Source: Cadophora sp. MPI-SDFR-AT-0126
Lineage: Eukaryota > Ascomycota > Leotiomycetes > Helotiales > Ploettnerulaceae
Length of the DNA: 64,000 bases
Direction: 5' to 3'
Assembly: GCA_020747065.1 (NCBI GenBank)
Contig: JAGMVK010000018.1
Location: 372,001 to 436,000 of the forward strand
This document shows, one piece after another, positions 45,190 through 55,781 of the stretch. The first letter of the stretch is position 1. The number at the start of each line of letters is the position of its first letter. The notes beneath the pieces were generated by a model. The model was not told where the DNA came from and did not search any database. It worked only from the letters and a program-made list of their open reading frames with translations. The position numbers were made by a program, and so were the translations under genes.

Positions 45190-48127
45190 CTAAAATTCAA
45201 TCTTCCAATCCTCACCAATCGCAACCTTAGGCGCTTTCACAACAGCCCAAGCCGCCTTTCCTCCCTCCGCACCATGGAACTCAAGGACACTCTCCTCCTT
45301 GCCGACCTTGACGCTGCTCTTACCCGCCCACTCGGTCGGCGCACCGACAATCACGACCTTCTCCACTCCAACACTCTTCATGCTCTTCACATACTTATCC
45401 GTCAGCTTACCCTTGGTACCGAGATTCTTACTCTCGAGGACACCGTTGGCGAATGAGAATTCGCGATGAATGTAAGCACCTTGTTGGTAATCGAAGGTCT
45501 CGCCGTCGTCGACGTAGAGAGTGCCCTTGGCTTGTCCGGCTTTGTCGAGCACGATGACAAGGGTGTAAGGGTCCCATTTCATGAGACCGCTGGAGCGACG
45601 GGGGCGGTCTTTACGGGGGATGATATGGCCACCTTGCATAAGGAGAGGAATTTTCTCGAGCGGTGCTGCGATGGAGTGCTTGCCTTTCCCGGAGTAGCTT
45701 TCATAGGTAAAGTAGTCGTAGTAGATCTCCTCATCAGCGAGGTAAATCTCGACGCTAGTGGCATCTTTTGTGACGACGGGCTTGGCGAGAAGACCAGTTT
45801 CGCCAACGAAGAATTGGTCGTCGATGGCAAATCCAGACTCATCGGACGGATACTCGAAGTAATTGGGTCGGAGGATGGGGGTGCCGTCAACACTCGCCTC
45901 GTGGAATGCGGTGTACCAGGCTGGCAGAAGTGCATATCGAAGACGAAGAGCTTGTGTGATGATACCGGTATATGGCTCGCCAGCAAGGTAAGGCTCTCGG
46001 CGTCTAGTATCAATGTGGGCATGGCCACGGAAGAATGGGTAGAAAGCACCAGATTGGTACCAACGAGTCAAAAGATCCTTGTCTGGGTTGCCAAAGAATC
46101 CTCCAACATCGGCACCGGCGAATGGGTAACCAGCAATACCATTGTTTATGATCATGGGGAAAGCCGCGGCAAGATGTTCCCAGCTTGCTTGATTATCACC
46201 AGTCCACATGGCACCAAGACGTTGGGATCCAGCATAGAAAGATCTAGTGAGAACGAATGGACGTCGAATCTCGCCCTTTTTACGTTCAAGCAATGCTTGG
46301 TATGTGGCATTATGGAAGGTCATCCCGTTGATGTTGTGAACATCACGATGTTCCCAGTTGCCGTGATGAAGGTTATCCTTTGGCATAGTGGTCTCTGGGC
46401 CATTAAAGACAGAAGGCTCGTTCATGTCGTTCCAGATGAAGAGGTTGGATGCAGATCCCTTGAAAGCATCATACTTGAAAAGACCAATCCACCACTTGAT
46501 CGCAGCTGGATTGAAACAATCAACCCAGTGAGATGATCCTGGCCAGCACCATCCATCGTAGATGTTACCATCCTTGTTGTGAACAGCAAGATCCTTCTTT
46601 TTCAGCTCCTCGACAACGTGGTATCCATCCTTGTTCTTGATATGGGGATCGATAATAGCCACAAGTTTCCTCTTGGACTCGTCAAGCTGCTTAAGCATTC
46701 CAAGTGGATTGGGGAAACTTAGAGGATCCCAAGTGAAGTATTGTTTGTCATCAGTATACTCGATGTCCAGCCAAATGATGTCGTAAGGAATTTGATGCTT
46801 CGACATTTTGCGGTCCACCTCCTTGACGTCCTCATCACTGTTATAATTCCAGCGGCATTGATGATAGGCAATGGAGAACTCTTGTGGGAGCTGGGTGAAG
46901 CCTGTGAGCTGTCCATATGCCTTGGTCACATCCTTAGCAGTTGGTCCCAGGAAGACGAAAACATCGATCAGACCACTCTCAGAGAACCAGTGGGTTTTAG
47001 TGTCCGTCTTTGATCCAATGCCAAGACTCAGGGGATTGTGGGCTTCCTTCTCCTTGATGATATCCACCCAGGTCTCGGCAGCGTTCAACCAGAACACACC
47101 CACTGTCGAGTCTTTCTTGTGGGCATGCATGAATGGAATGGCACCATACAGAGTCATTGGGCTGTCCATAATATACTCAAACACATCGGCATTGTATAAT
47201 CGGTAAGGGTCCTCGTGGTTGCCACTACCTCCTCGAGTCTCTTTCAGAGAAAGTTGTCCAGCATGTTCAGGGATACCATAAACATGTTCGTATCCAGGGA
47301 ACGTAATATCGAGAGCAACACTCTCTGGCCCTTTTGGCTTAGAGTCGGTGTTTCCACCAAAAGACTCATCCCACCACGTACTTTCGTCTTCACCAGCTGG
47401 AGCCACTGGAGCTTCTTCTCCTTCTTTGACTTCTGGGGCTGGGTTATCAACCTTTGGTCTCCAATGTTCGAGATTGAAAAGTCCTCGGTCATTGAACTTC
47501 ACCTGAACCGCGTCGTCTCGTTTGAAGTCGATCCCGAAAGGCTTGTATGTGATAACAGCCTCAAACTGGTTTTCTGGACCATACTTGATCACAGTCCTAT
47601 CCCGAAACATAGATATTCCAGCAGTCGCACTCAAGTCCAGGCCCCCCACAATTGCCCAAGATTCAGCCTCGTTATACCTCTCCTTTCGTGCCTTGCTATC
47701 GTGTCGTAGTGTGATCTCCCCTTTCTGGCGTTTCTCCTCATCGACAGTAACTCTCGCAGATCCCGAATCAAGGAAGGATATGGTGAGTGGTAACCGGACC
47801 GTCTCGCCATTGGCATTGATCGTCTTCAGGATCGTTGCTTGCAGTTGACCTGCATCCCAGGCCAGAGATTGTGGGTGTATCTGGTAGGGAGCTTCCCATT
47901 GGTTGCCCTGTCTTGCTGCATTGTCTGCGTATTGTCGATTGCGCTTGCAGAAGCCTGATTGATCGCAGGTCTTGAAATTCTCGTGTTTAACAGAAACTAG
48001 AGATTTGGTTAGAAGGGTGGTGCAATTGAGGATGATTGTGCCTACCTGCGGGTGTGAATAGAGAAAGTGCTGAAGAGAGGACAAGTAAAGCTGTCCAGTT
48101 CTGGGACAGCCCCGTAGAACCGCGCAT
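45190..48127 (-). CDS. ROT2: Glucosidase II alpha subunit (GH31)
   Basis: Two exons, 48127-48046 and 47996-45190, encode 962 residues. The intron (GTAGGC..CTCTAG, phase 1) joins a signal peptide (WTALLVLSSALSLFTPA) to VSVKHENFKTCDQSGFCKRNR, the characteristic start of the mature subunit. The catalytic domain has WLDIEYTDDKQYFTWD, FIWNDMNEPSVF (nucleophile Asp) and MWTGDNQASWEHL (acid/base Asp). It also has GGFFGNPDKDLLTRWYQSGAFYPFFRGHAH. The enzyme trims glucose from N-glycans in the ER and so controls the calnexin cycle. No HDEL is present, as expected, because the beta subunit retains the complex. The reading frame stays open upstream of the ATG, but splice and signal peptide support this start. 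Confidence 0.96.
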
Positions 48128-48569
48128 GGTGAAAATGCAAAAGAAGTGGCAGGTTCAATGTTTCGAGAACACCATACAGAAATATCCAGCTGCTGCCGTG
48201 GACTCTCCTGATGTCGTGTTATGAAATGAGGGTAGATGAAAGTTGGCTTGTACTCGCGTTGATAGTGAGCAGTGCAGTCCAGCCCTTGTTGCTCAAGCTG
48301 TGTTGGGCGGCCAATGACCTCAATCCCTGTTAGTGGTTCGAAACAGCCAGGGCGCTTGGCGGACAGAGATGGAGCCAAGAGCCAAGTCTCCGCCCCACTC
48401 CACGACCCCTCCACGAAAAACCATCCCACTACATTAGAGTATGAGCGAAGAACAACAACACACTCGCAAAGACCCTGAGATATTCAAGCACTTGAGCCCC
48501 AAGACTCAAGGATATCTACGAGCATCCGCAAATACACGAGAAGAACGAGCCAGACTCAACGACGACACC
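48128..48569. promoter_or_regulatory. Shared spacer between ROT2 and NDK1
   Basis: 442 bp separate the ATG of the glucosidase gene (minus) from the usual ATG of the kinase gene (plus), so both promoters lie here. An ATG at 48441 opens a frame that runs without a stop into the kinase start at 48570. No known factor site is identified. Confidence 0.55.
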
Positions 48570-49409
48570 ATGTCTAACGAACAGACGTAAGTTTGATCCT
48601 GTTTGAGGTGTTGAGGGGAAGCTTTCTGGCGGTGAATGGTCGGAGGATTGGACTGGATTGGACTCTACTGACATGTGTATAGCTTCATTGCTATCAAGCC
48701 TGATGGCGTCCAGGTATGCCATGGCAGATGCTGTGATAGGAGTGGGATGTATATTAATTGTGTATAGCGTGGACTCATTGGCCCTATCATCACTCGATTC
48801 GAGGCTCGTGGGTATGTTGATGTCTCGAGAGTTTGGTTGCATTTGTACTCATCTGCCACAGATTCAAGCTTGCCGCTATCAAGTTGATGACTGCCAGCCA
48901 AGAGCACCTCGAGAAGCACTGTACGTCTACATCACTCTGCGAGAATACTGTAATTGCTAACACCATCCAGATGAGGATCTCTCCTCCAAGCCATTCTTCC
49001 CAGGACTCATCAAGTGTACGTTGCATTTGACACTGCACCCCAATTCAGCTACAAATAAGCTAACATTATCTAGATATGGGCAGCGGACCAATCTGCGCCA
49101 TGGTCTGGGAAGGTCGTGATGCCGTCAAGACCGGCCGTGGTAAGTTCTCTCTCCCTCCTTCCCCTCCCCTCCCCTCCCAAACCCCTCACTAACACACCAC
49201 CTACCCACACAGTTCTCCTCGGAGCCACCAACCCTCTCGCCTCCGCCCCCGGCACCATCCGCGGCGACTACGCCATCGACGTCGGACGCAACGTCTGCCA
49301 CGGCTCCGACAGCGTCGAGAACGCCAAGAAGGAGATCGCTCTCTGGTTCAAGGAGGGTGAGGTTCAATCGTGGAAGTCTGCTCAGCACGACTGGATCTAC
49401 GAGAAGTAG
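48570..49409 (+). CDS. NDK1: Nucleoside diphosphate kinase
   Basis: Seven exons (48570-48586, 48683-48713, 48768-48811, 48862-48920, 48971-49015, 49074-49139, 49213-49409) encode 152 residues, the normal family length. It transfers the gamma phosphate between nucleoside triphosphates. Landmarks are [44 protein letters not shown], and the active-site loop around [20 protein letters not shown] with the phosphorylated His. The tail is WIYEK. Six introns in so short a gene is striking: the first coding exon has 17 bases and the second 31. An in-frame ATG at 48441 would add 43 residues (MSEEQQHTRKDPE..), so a longer isoform is possible. Confidence 0.96.
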
Positions 49410-49949
49410 ATGCCCCTGCCGACTTTGGTTCGGATCTACTTCTACGGATCTATGGTCTGGAATGGAAGAAGCTGTTTATCGGATATCGGATGATGGTCGA
49501 TGGATGGAAGGAAACATAACGGATACATAGAAAACAAAAGTTGTTGATGAATGAAATGACCACCAGAACAAGAAGTCTTGAAGGAGCCGTGCTACGCTTC
49601 TAGATGTAATGTTCCATCTCTTCCGCTATGTGACAGGCATGTCATAGCCTGCATCCATTGATCTGGTCTCGTCATGTAGCTAAGCTTTGTCCTGCCAGAC
49701 CACCAATCTAATTTTGGTGCTTTTCATCTCTTCTCCCACTCGTAGAGTCCCTGCGCTTGAGACAAGCCCTTCTCTTAAGACAAGTTTTCTTCATCTCCTT
49801 GTACCTCCGCACAACACTTTATATCTCCCTCGAGATGATATTCGTCCACTCTCTTCCACAGGCTCGGTATTCCCCTTTCGTCTTCATTTCATTTCATGCA
49901 TCAAATATGTCTCCCAATCCATTGAATTCCCTCAAGGTCCTCGTCCCGA
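49410..49949. other. Intergenic region
   Basis: 540 bp holding the 3' ends of the convergent NDK1 and FAM210-type genes. Nothing else is recognised. Confidence 0.4.
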
Positions 49950-50768
49950 TCATTTTCCAACAACACCACCACCCGTCGCCCCTGTCCCAGCAGCACCACT
50001 CATCTTCGCCCCTCCGCTCCCTCCCCCTACCCCCAAAACGCCTCCCCGCCCCCTCATCCTCCCAGCAAAGCTCCCAACCCTCCCCAACACAACCCTCGCG
50101 AACCACGGCGCCGCCCAAACACTAACCACGATCCTAACCGGCAGTAACACCTTCGTAATAGCATACGCCGTCGCAACCTCGACTAAGATCCGCGTCCCCG
50201 CTTCACTCGCGTGCCATTTCTGCTGGACGTATTCCTCGACTTGGACTTGCTCTTGCCCTTGGCCGTTCTTACCAATTGCTTGGAAAAGAGGTGCTGTATT
50301 TGTGGATGTGGATGTAGAGGCCGGATCTGAGGTAGGAGGAATCGAGGACGCTGGTTCCTTAGCTGCAGAAGATGAAGATGCAGCTGAAGGCGTAAAACCA
50401 AACCACCCCTTCCTACCAAAATACCTCCCAAACCTCTCCACGCCCTCACCGACCCATCTCCCCTGCACCCACCTCTCAGGCAACCACTCACAATAGTGAA
50501 ACGCAGTAGCTAAACCAACGAGCGGTACGATAGCCGTGATCTCGTGGAGGATCAGGAAGGAGGTTATGTGTGAGACGGGGGCGTGGCGTAGACCGGAGGT
50601 GTAGGGGTGGAGGAATGCTGGGAGGCGGGCGAGGAGGCGGTTGATTCTTGTGTGTGTGGAGGAGGGAGAGGGGGAGGTGGAGGAGTTTCGATGGAAGGGC
50701 GTGTGAGGGTGTGGGAGATGGTGATGGAGATGGAGGCGACGAGGACGAGGGAGGTGGCGGAGAGACAT
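49950..50768 (-). CDS. FAM210/DUF1279-type mitochondrial membrane protein
   Basis: A single exon of 272 residues. The N terminus is rich in Arg, His and Pro with Ser/Thr and no acidic residues, like a mitochondrial targeting peptide. The DUF1279-like core is split by a low-complexity Ser/Ala/Thr/Pro loop. The first half is HAPVSHITSFLILHEITAIVPLVGLATAFHYCEWLP. The second is AGTRILVEVATAYAITKVLLPVRIVVSVWAAPWFARVVLGRV. Both parts contain membrane segments. A Gly-rich C terminus follows. Family members are mitochondrial inner-membrane proteins. The exact function in fungi is unclear. Very high GC at third positions distinguishes it from neighbours. Confidence 0.8.
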   Translation of the reverse strand: MSLRHLPRPRRLHLHHHLPHPHTPFHRNSSTSPSPSSTHTRINRLLARLPAFLHPYTSGLRHAPVSHITSFLILHEITAIVPLVGLATAFHYCEWLPERWVQGRWVGEGVERFGRYFGRKGWFGFTPSAASSSSAAKEPASSIPPTSDPASTSTSTNTAPLFQAIGKNGQGQEQVQVEEYVQQKWHASEAGTRILVEVATAYAITKVLLPVRIVVSVWAAPWFARVVLGRVGSFAGRMRGRGGVLGVGGGSGGAKMSGAAGTGATGGGVVGK

Positions 50769-51293
50769 GCTTGCTTGCTGACCGAGTTAACTCGAGTGAT
50801 TGGATGTTATCTGCACATAGCTGAAGCGATGTTGGGCGGGGAGGAGAGGATTTGGAGAGAGAAGGGAGTTCGTGGTGGAGGAGAAGTTGAGAGTGGATTG
50901 ATGACGGCTGTTAGTTGAGTGTGACGCGATTTGGGAAAGCAGTTCGCGACGGGCAGGGATGTTGGGACGAATGTGGACCTCGGCTGGAACTTCCTTTGGC
51001 TCGAGAATTCCCCTCCTATCTCTCGCTTACCAAGAGGATTAGTTGTTTACTTTTTTTTTTTTACTGAAATGAAAAGAAACGCTTTGCACTGTCGGGGTTA
51101 TAAGTCTTGTTGAGAGATAGCAGAAGAGAGTCGTTAGCTATGTTCTTAAGCTTCAATGTGTTAGTATTATCACAACCTTTAAATAGCCATTTCCCCAGCT
51201 AGTAATCTATCCCCAGGTCGTAATATATCTTGATAGCATGGACGCTCTCCCAATTCATATGGAACATAAAGCACACAGCTAACAATCTATCCA
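50769..51293. other. Intergenic region
   Basis: About 525 bp between the FAM210-type start and the SPO11 stop, with a poly-T run (51051-51062). No gene recognised. Confidence 0.4.
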
Positions 51294-52863
51294 TCACCGC
51301 CTATCGCCCGTCAACCTCTCATCAAGCCACTCCCCCAGCTTCTCTCCATTCCCCAATATTTGAATCTCTGCCTTCACATTCAACATCAGCATAACCTGCA
51401 AATCCCTCTTGCGCTCCTGATTACTCTTGTCTTCCCGTTCCAGCATCTTCAACGCAATTCTTCTGTCTCTTGCCGATAGCCTCAGTAAACCTCTTGCATC
51501 ATCTCTTCTATCCGATCCGAGAATGTCACGACTCCGTACACCAATCCATTGGACAGACGGGACGACGAGGTTTTGCTCGTGATAGAGAGACTGGGAGCCA
51601 TACTTGTAGGTTGACATAATCCTCAGACCGTCGGGGTCGAAATCTACGAGAGCGTATATTGGGACGCTGGGGTGATGACTTGATAGAAGGCGCAAGAATT
51701 GGCGGGTTTGGATGTCGGGGTAGCCTTTCGCCTGGAGATAATGTGAGAAATGGACTCCGTATGATTGAGTGAGGTTGAACTTACGGTGATGAGAATTCCT
51801 TTGCCAGCTTCAGAACTAGTCCAGTATTGCTTTGTTGCGAGGGTGCGAAAAGTTGCCTGGGAGGTCAGCGAAAATTGTGAGCGCAATGAGGATACTTTAC
51901 TTCTTTCTCAATGACCAGTATCCACATGACACTGAGAAACTGAATGGATTCGATATCATTTGGATTTGGGATTAGAATACCCTGTGAAGTTGTAAGCATA
52001 TGGAATATATTTCCCAATCATTACCTACCTCGGGCTCAAGAGTAAAGTCAATTACTGACTTGTCTCTTCTTGTCAGTCGGAAAGATCCAGCAACTAGACC
52101 TTTTGCCGCAGCTACCTGTTGATGATTAATATTGGGCTAAATGAGTCGTCCAGGAGCTTACAATGTTCAATGCATCTCTCCCCACACCAAAAGTATGAGC
52201 AATGTCATCAACATAACGATCAACAACTGCTTGTTTCATGAATAGTTCTGGGTCTCGGTAGTAGATGTCTCTGCCACCTATCAGCGATTTATCGTTACGC
52301 CAGGGGAGGCTTGTCGTTAAATAAGAAGAGGAAATGGCGCATTTCTCATGGGGCGTGATGCTTGTGGATGTACACCTTTTGGTGGTAACGACCCCAGTGA
52401 CAAGGGCTTCGTGGGACAACTCGAGGATACGAAGCAATGCAGCTGTTCTGATCAGTGAAATGCTTCCAGGACTGAACCGATACTGACTGAATTTCCATGC
52501 TTCCTTTTGATTTCTGCTTGGGAATACAATCCTGTTCGTTCTGCCCCGTCCATCGCCGGACTCATCTCCTTCAACCTGAGACTTGGTCTTGGATCTGCTT
52601 ATGAGCTCTATTACAAGTTCATCACCTTCCGCTAAGATGCAGTCTGCGATTGCTTCAAAGATATCTTCTATCTTGGAGATGACTGCTCCAGCTTGATTTG
52701 GATTCACAGACCGTGTGACTTGGACCTCTCCGCTGAATGTATCTTGCCCGAAAGCGTCCTCTGCTTGCGTAAGTGTGCTGTTGGGTGAGTATGGGAGCAA
52801 CGTTGTTCCTCCTGCGGATGGACGGCCATCTTGAAGGTACCCGGAGAGGAGATCAATATCCAT
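51294..52863 (-). CDS. SPO11: SPO11 meiotic DNA-cleaving protein (topoisomerase VI A-like)
   Basis: Exons 52863-52376, 52270-52162, 52115-52029, 51981-51901, 51856-51785 and 51731-51294 encode 424 residues. SPO11 makes the double-strand breaks that start meiotic recombination, using a tyrosine that attacks DNA. The catalytic region is TKRDIYYRDPELF. The Toprim metal site is formed by VIEKEATF and ALVDFDPDGLRI. VDRYVDDIAHTFGVGRDALNI and AAAKGLVAGSF are also conserved. The 105-bp intron just before DIYY is in frame and free of stops, so its retention would insert 35 residues. A 36-bp segment after KFSQ could also be spliced. The gene diverges from ERG7. Confidence 0.93.
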
Positions 52864-53372
52864 GGTAGTAAGTTCATCACGTGAGATGATGCTTGTGATC
52901 TGATCATTAGTAGATGTGAGATATTCTGTCTGTCACGACATCGTTCTTATGCTTTGCTTCATGGACTTGTGAAGCTCTGAAGGTTTGTGTGAAGCTGCGA
53001 GATTAGGTTCACTTGGATCTGGGATCGGGCAGGGGTTCCTGCCAAGCCTGACCGGGACCATTGGCCAATGATAACGGTCCGTTCCTGACCTCCGCTCGCT
53101 TAAGCCTGCAAGCTGCAGGTCGCGGCCGCTTGCGCCGACCCCTCCTCCCTCCCCTTCAAGGATCATTTTCCATTTCAATATCCAGCCTGGCAGCCTGAGC
53201 CTGCGCAGCCACGACGCCAGCCCAAGTCTTGCCAACACTTCACGTCGCCACCCTACGTCGAAATCAGCCCGTTCTCTCTGTTCAGCATATAACTATTCAG
53301 CTTCGTCCTTATGAGCTGGTAGAATCATCTGATTTGATCGGAACCGACATCCAGCTATCGGACGAATAGGCC
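52864..53372. promoter_or_regulatory. Shared spacer between SPO11 and ERG7
   Basis: 509 bp between two divergent start codons, one meiotic and one for sterol synthesis. It has a GC-rich centre (about 53095-53160) that includes CTGCAGG and GCGGCCGC. I recognise no certain sterol or meiotic control element. Confidence 0.5.
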
Positions 53373-55781
53373 ATGACCATCAGAAAAGGGGCAGTAAAGA
53401 CTGTCAACGGCCATGCGGTCAACGGCCATGCGGTCAACGGCCATGCGAAACCCACGGTCACAGTGACAACGCGAGAAAAGAGGTCAATTGACTTTGCAGA
53501 TGATGAAGTGATACCTGCAAAACGGCCAAAACTCTCAGAACGGACAGATTACACGAAGTGGCGATTGTTGGACGAGAAGGGAAGACAGACATGGCACTAT
53601 TTGAACGACGAAGAAGCTAAAGACTGGCCTCAATCGGATGCAGACAAGTGGTTTTTGGGTCTGCCATTGGTACATATTACCTTGACATCACTGTTCGATA
53701 CTAACCTCACCAGGACCTGCCAGACCTGCCTACCCCCAAGACTCCACTCGACTCCGTTAAGAATGGCCTTGAATTCTACCAACATCTGCAGCTTGAGCCT
53801 GGCAACTGGGGTTGCGAATATGGCGGGCCTATGTTTCTTCTGCCAGGAATCGTTATTGCATGGCATGTCACCGAGACGGAGATCCCAGATCATATCGCCA
53901 CGGAAATGAAGAATTACCTCTTCGCACGAGCGCATCCCGAAGACGGAGGTTGGGGACTACACATCGAAGGAGAGAGCACTGTCTTTGGGACTGCTATGAA
54001 CTATACCTCCTTGCGTATATTGGGAGTGAGCGAGGAGCATCCAGTCATGATCAAGGCAAGGGGCACATTGCACAAACTAGGTGGCGCAAAGGCAGGTCCT
54101 CATTGGGCGAAGTTCTGGCTTAGTGTTCTTGGGGTTTGCAAATGGGAAATTGTCAATCCCGTACCACCAGAATTCTGGCTTTTACCGGACTGGGTTCCTC
54201 TTGCCCCATGGCGATGGTGGATTCATATGAGAATGGTCTTTCTGGCCATGTCCTTCATTTGGTCCAAACGGTGGACGTACCCGGAAACAGCTCTAATTCG
54301 ATCACTTCGACAAGAACTGTTCGTGGAACCATATGAATCTATCAATTGGTCAGAGCATCGAAACACAATTTGCGAAAAGGATAACTACCATCCAAAGTCA
54401 TGGCTATTGAAGACTGCCTTCTGGCTGATCGAAAAAGTACATGTTCCTTTCACGAGAACCAACAGCTTAAAACAGAAGGCCGAGGACTGGGTTTGGAAGC
54501 TGATTCAGATGGAAGATAAGAACACAGATTATGCTGATCTTGCACCTGTCACTGCGGCAATGAACCTCGTTGCCTGCTTCATTAAGGAAGGACCAAACTC
54601 TTACTCCGTCAAGCGCCATCGTGACCGCATGGCCGACAACTTATGGGTCAAGGCGGAGGGTATGCTGGCCAATGGTACCAACGGAGTGCAATGCTGGGAT
54701 ACGTCATTCTCTGTTCAAGCCGTAATGGACGCTGGTCTAGCTGAAGATCCGAAGTGGCGACCTATGCTTACCCGTGCTCTGGAATTTCTGGATGATCAGC
54801 AGATTCGAGAAAACGTTGATGACCAGGCGATGTGTTACAGACAGCAACGAAAAGGAGGCTGGGCTTTTAGCAATAAGATCCAGGGATACGCCGTCAGTGA
54901 CTGCATTTCCGAAGCCCTCAAGGCAGTTCTCCTACTGCAACGCACACCAGGCTACCCGACACTGCTAGATGACCAACGTATATACGATGCCATTGACACA
55001 CTTCTCACCTACCAAAACGAATCTGGCGGATGTGCATCATACGAGCCCACTCGAGGCCCCGAGTACCTGGAAATGCTCAATGCAGCCGAAGTCTTCGGCA
55101 GGATTATGATCGAGTACGACTACCCTGAATGCACAACTGCCGTCGTGACAGCACTCTCCCTCTTCAGTAAACACTACCCAGATTACCGGACCGATGATAT
55201 CAAGGCATTCAAAGCCAGAGCAGTGCAGTATATCAAGGACGCCCAATACCCAGATGGTAGCTGGTATGGTAGTTGGGGAATCTGTTTCACATATGCCGGT
55301 ATGTTCGCTTTGGAGAGTCTGGCCAGTATCGGGGAATATTATGAAAACAGCGCCTTCTCCAAGGCAGGGTGTGATTTCCTCTTGTCAAAACAGAGAGAGG
55401 ATGGTGGTTGGTCCGAGAGCTATAGAGTGAGTCTTAGTTTCCTTATCCAGATTAACCTAAACAGAGTTCCAAACTAACCAAATTCCCCAGTCTTGCGAAA
55501 CAGTGACCTACGTTGAGCATCCGACCGGCTCCCAGGTCGTCATGACAGCATGGGCCATCATCGGCCTCCTCGAAGCCAAATACCCCGACCGCGCACCCAT
55601 CGAAAAAGGTCTCAAACTCATCATGAGCAGACAGCAGCCCAACGGCGAGTGGTTGCAAGAAGCTATCGAGGGCGTCTTCAATAAGAGCTGTATGATCTCG
55701 TACCCTAACTACAAGTTTATCTTCCCGATCAAGGCGTTGGGGATGTTTGCGAAGAGGTATGGGGATGTGGAGATATCGTAG
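53373..55781 (+). CDS. ERG7: Oxidosqualene cyclase, probably lanosterol synthase
   Basis: Three exons, 53373-53669, 53714-55426 and 55491-55781, encode 766 residues. Introns are GTACAT..ACCAG and GTGAGT..CCCAG, the latter with a CTAAC branch. The enzyme folds 2,3-oxidosqualene into lanosterol at the ER and lipid droplets. It has the catalytic acid motif VSDCISEALKAV, repeated QW-type motifs (PEDGGWGLH, KGGWAFSN, YPDGSWYGSWGICFTYAG, EDGGWSESY, PNGEWLQ), and MISYPNYKFIFPIKALG near the C terminus. The length matches fungal ERG7 plus a short N-terminal extension. That extension contains three exact copies of VNGHA. No secondary-metabolism neighbours adjoin it, so I favour the housekeeping sterol role. 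Confidence 0.94.
53403..53447 (+). repeat. Three exact 15-bp tandem repeats inside ERG7
   Basis: GTCAACGGCCATGCG is repeated three times without change at 53403, 53418 and 53433, encoding VNGHA each time. The unit is a multiple of three, so copy-number change would not break the frame. Confidence 0.95.

Noticed and set aside
46036..46536. Long plus-strand frame opposite the glucosidase gene (45466-46536)
   Set aside because: It is the antisense shadow of the conserved GH31 coding sequence. There is no independent support.
35430..55781. A triterpenoid cluster made of the P450s, the reductases and the oxidosqualene cyclase
   Set aside because: The cyclase looks like ordinary ERG7 and is separated from the P450s by housekeeping genes (ROT2, NDK1, SPO11).
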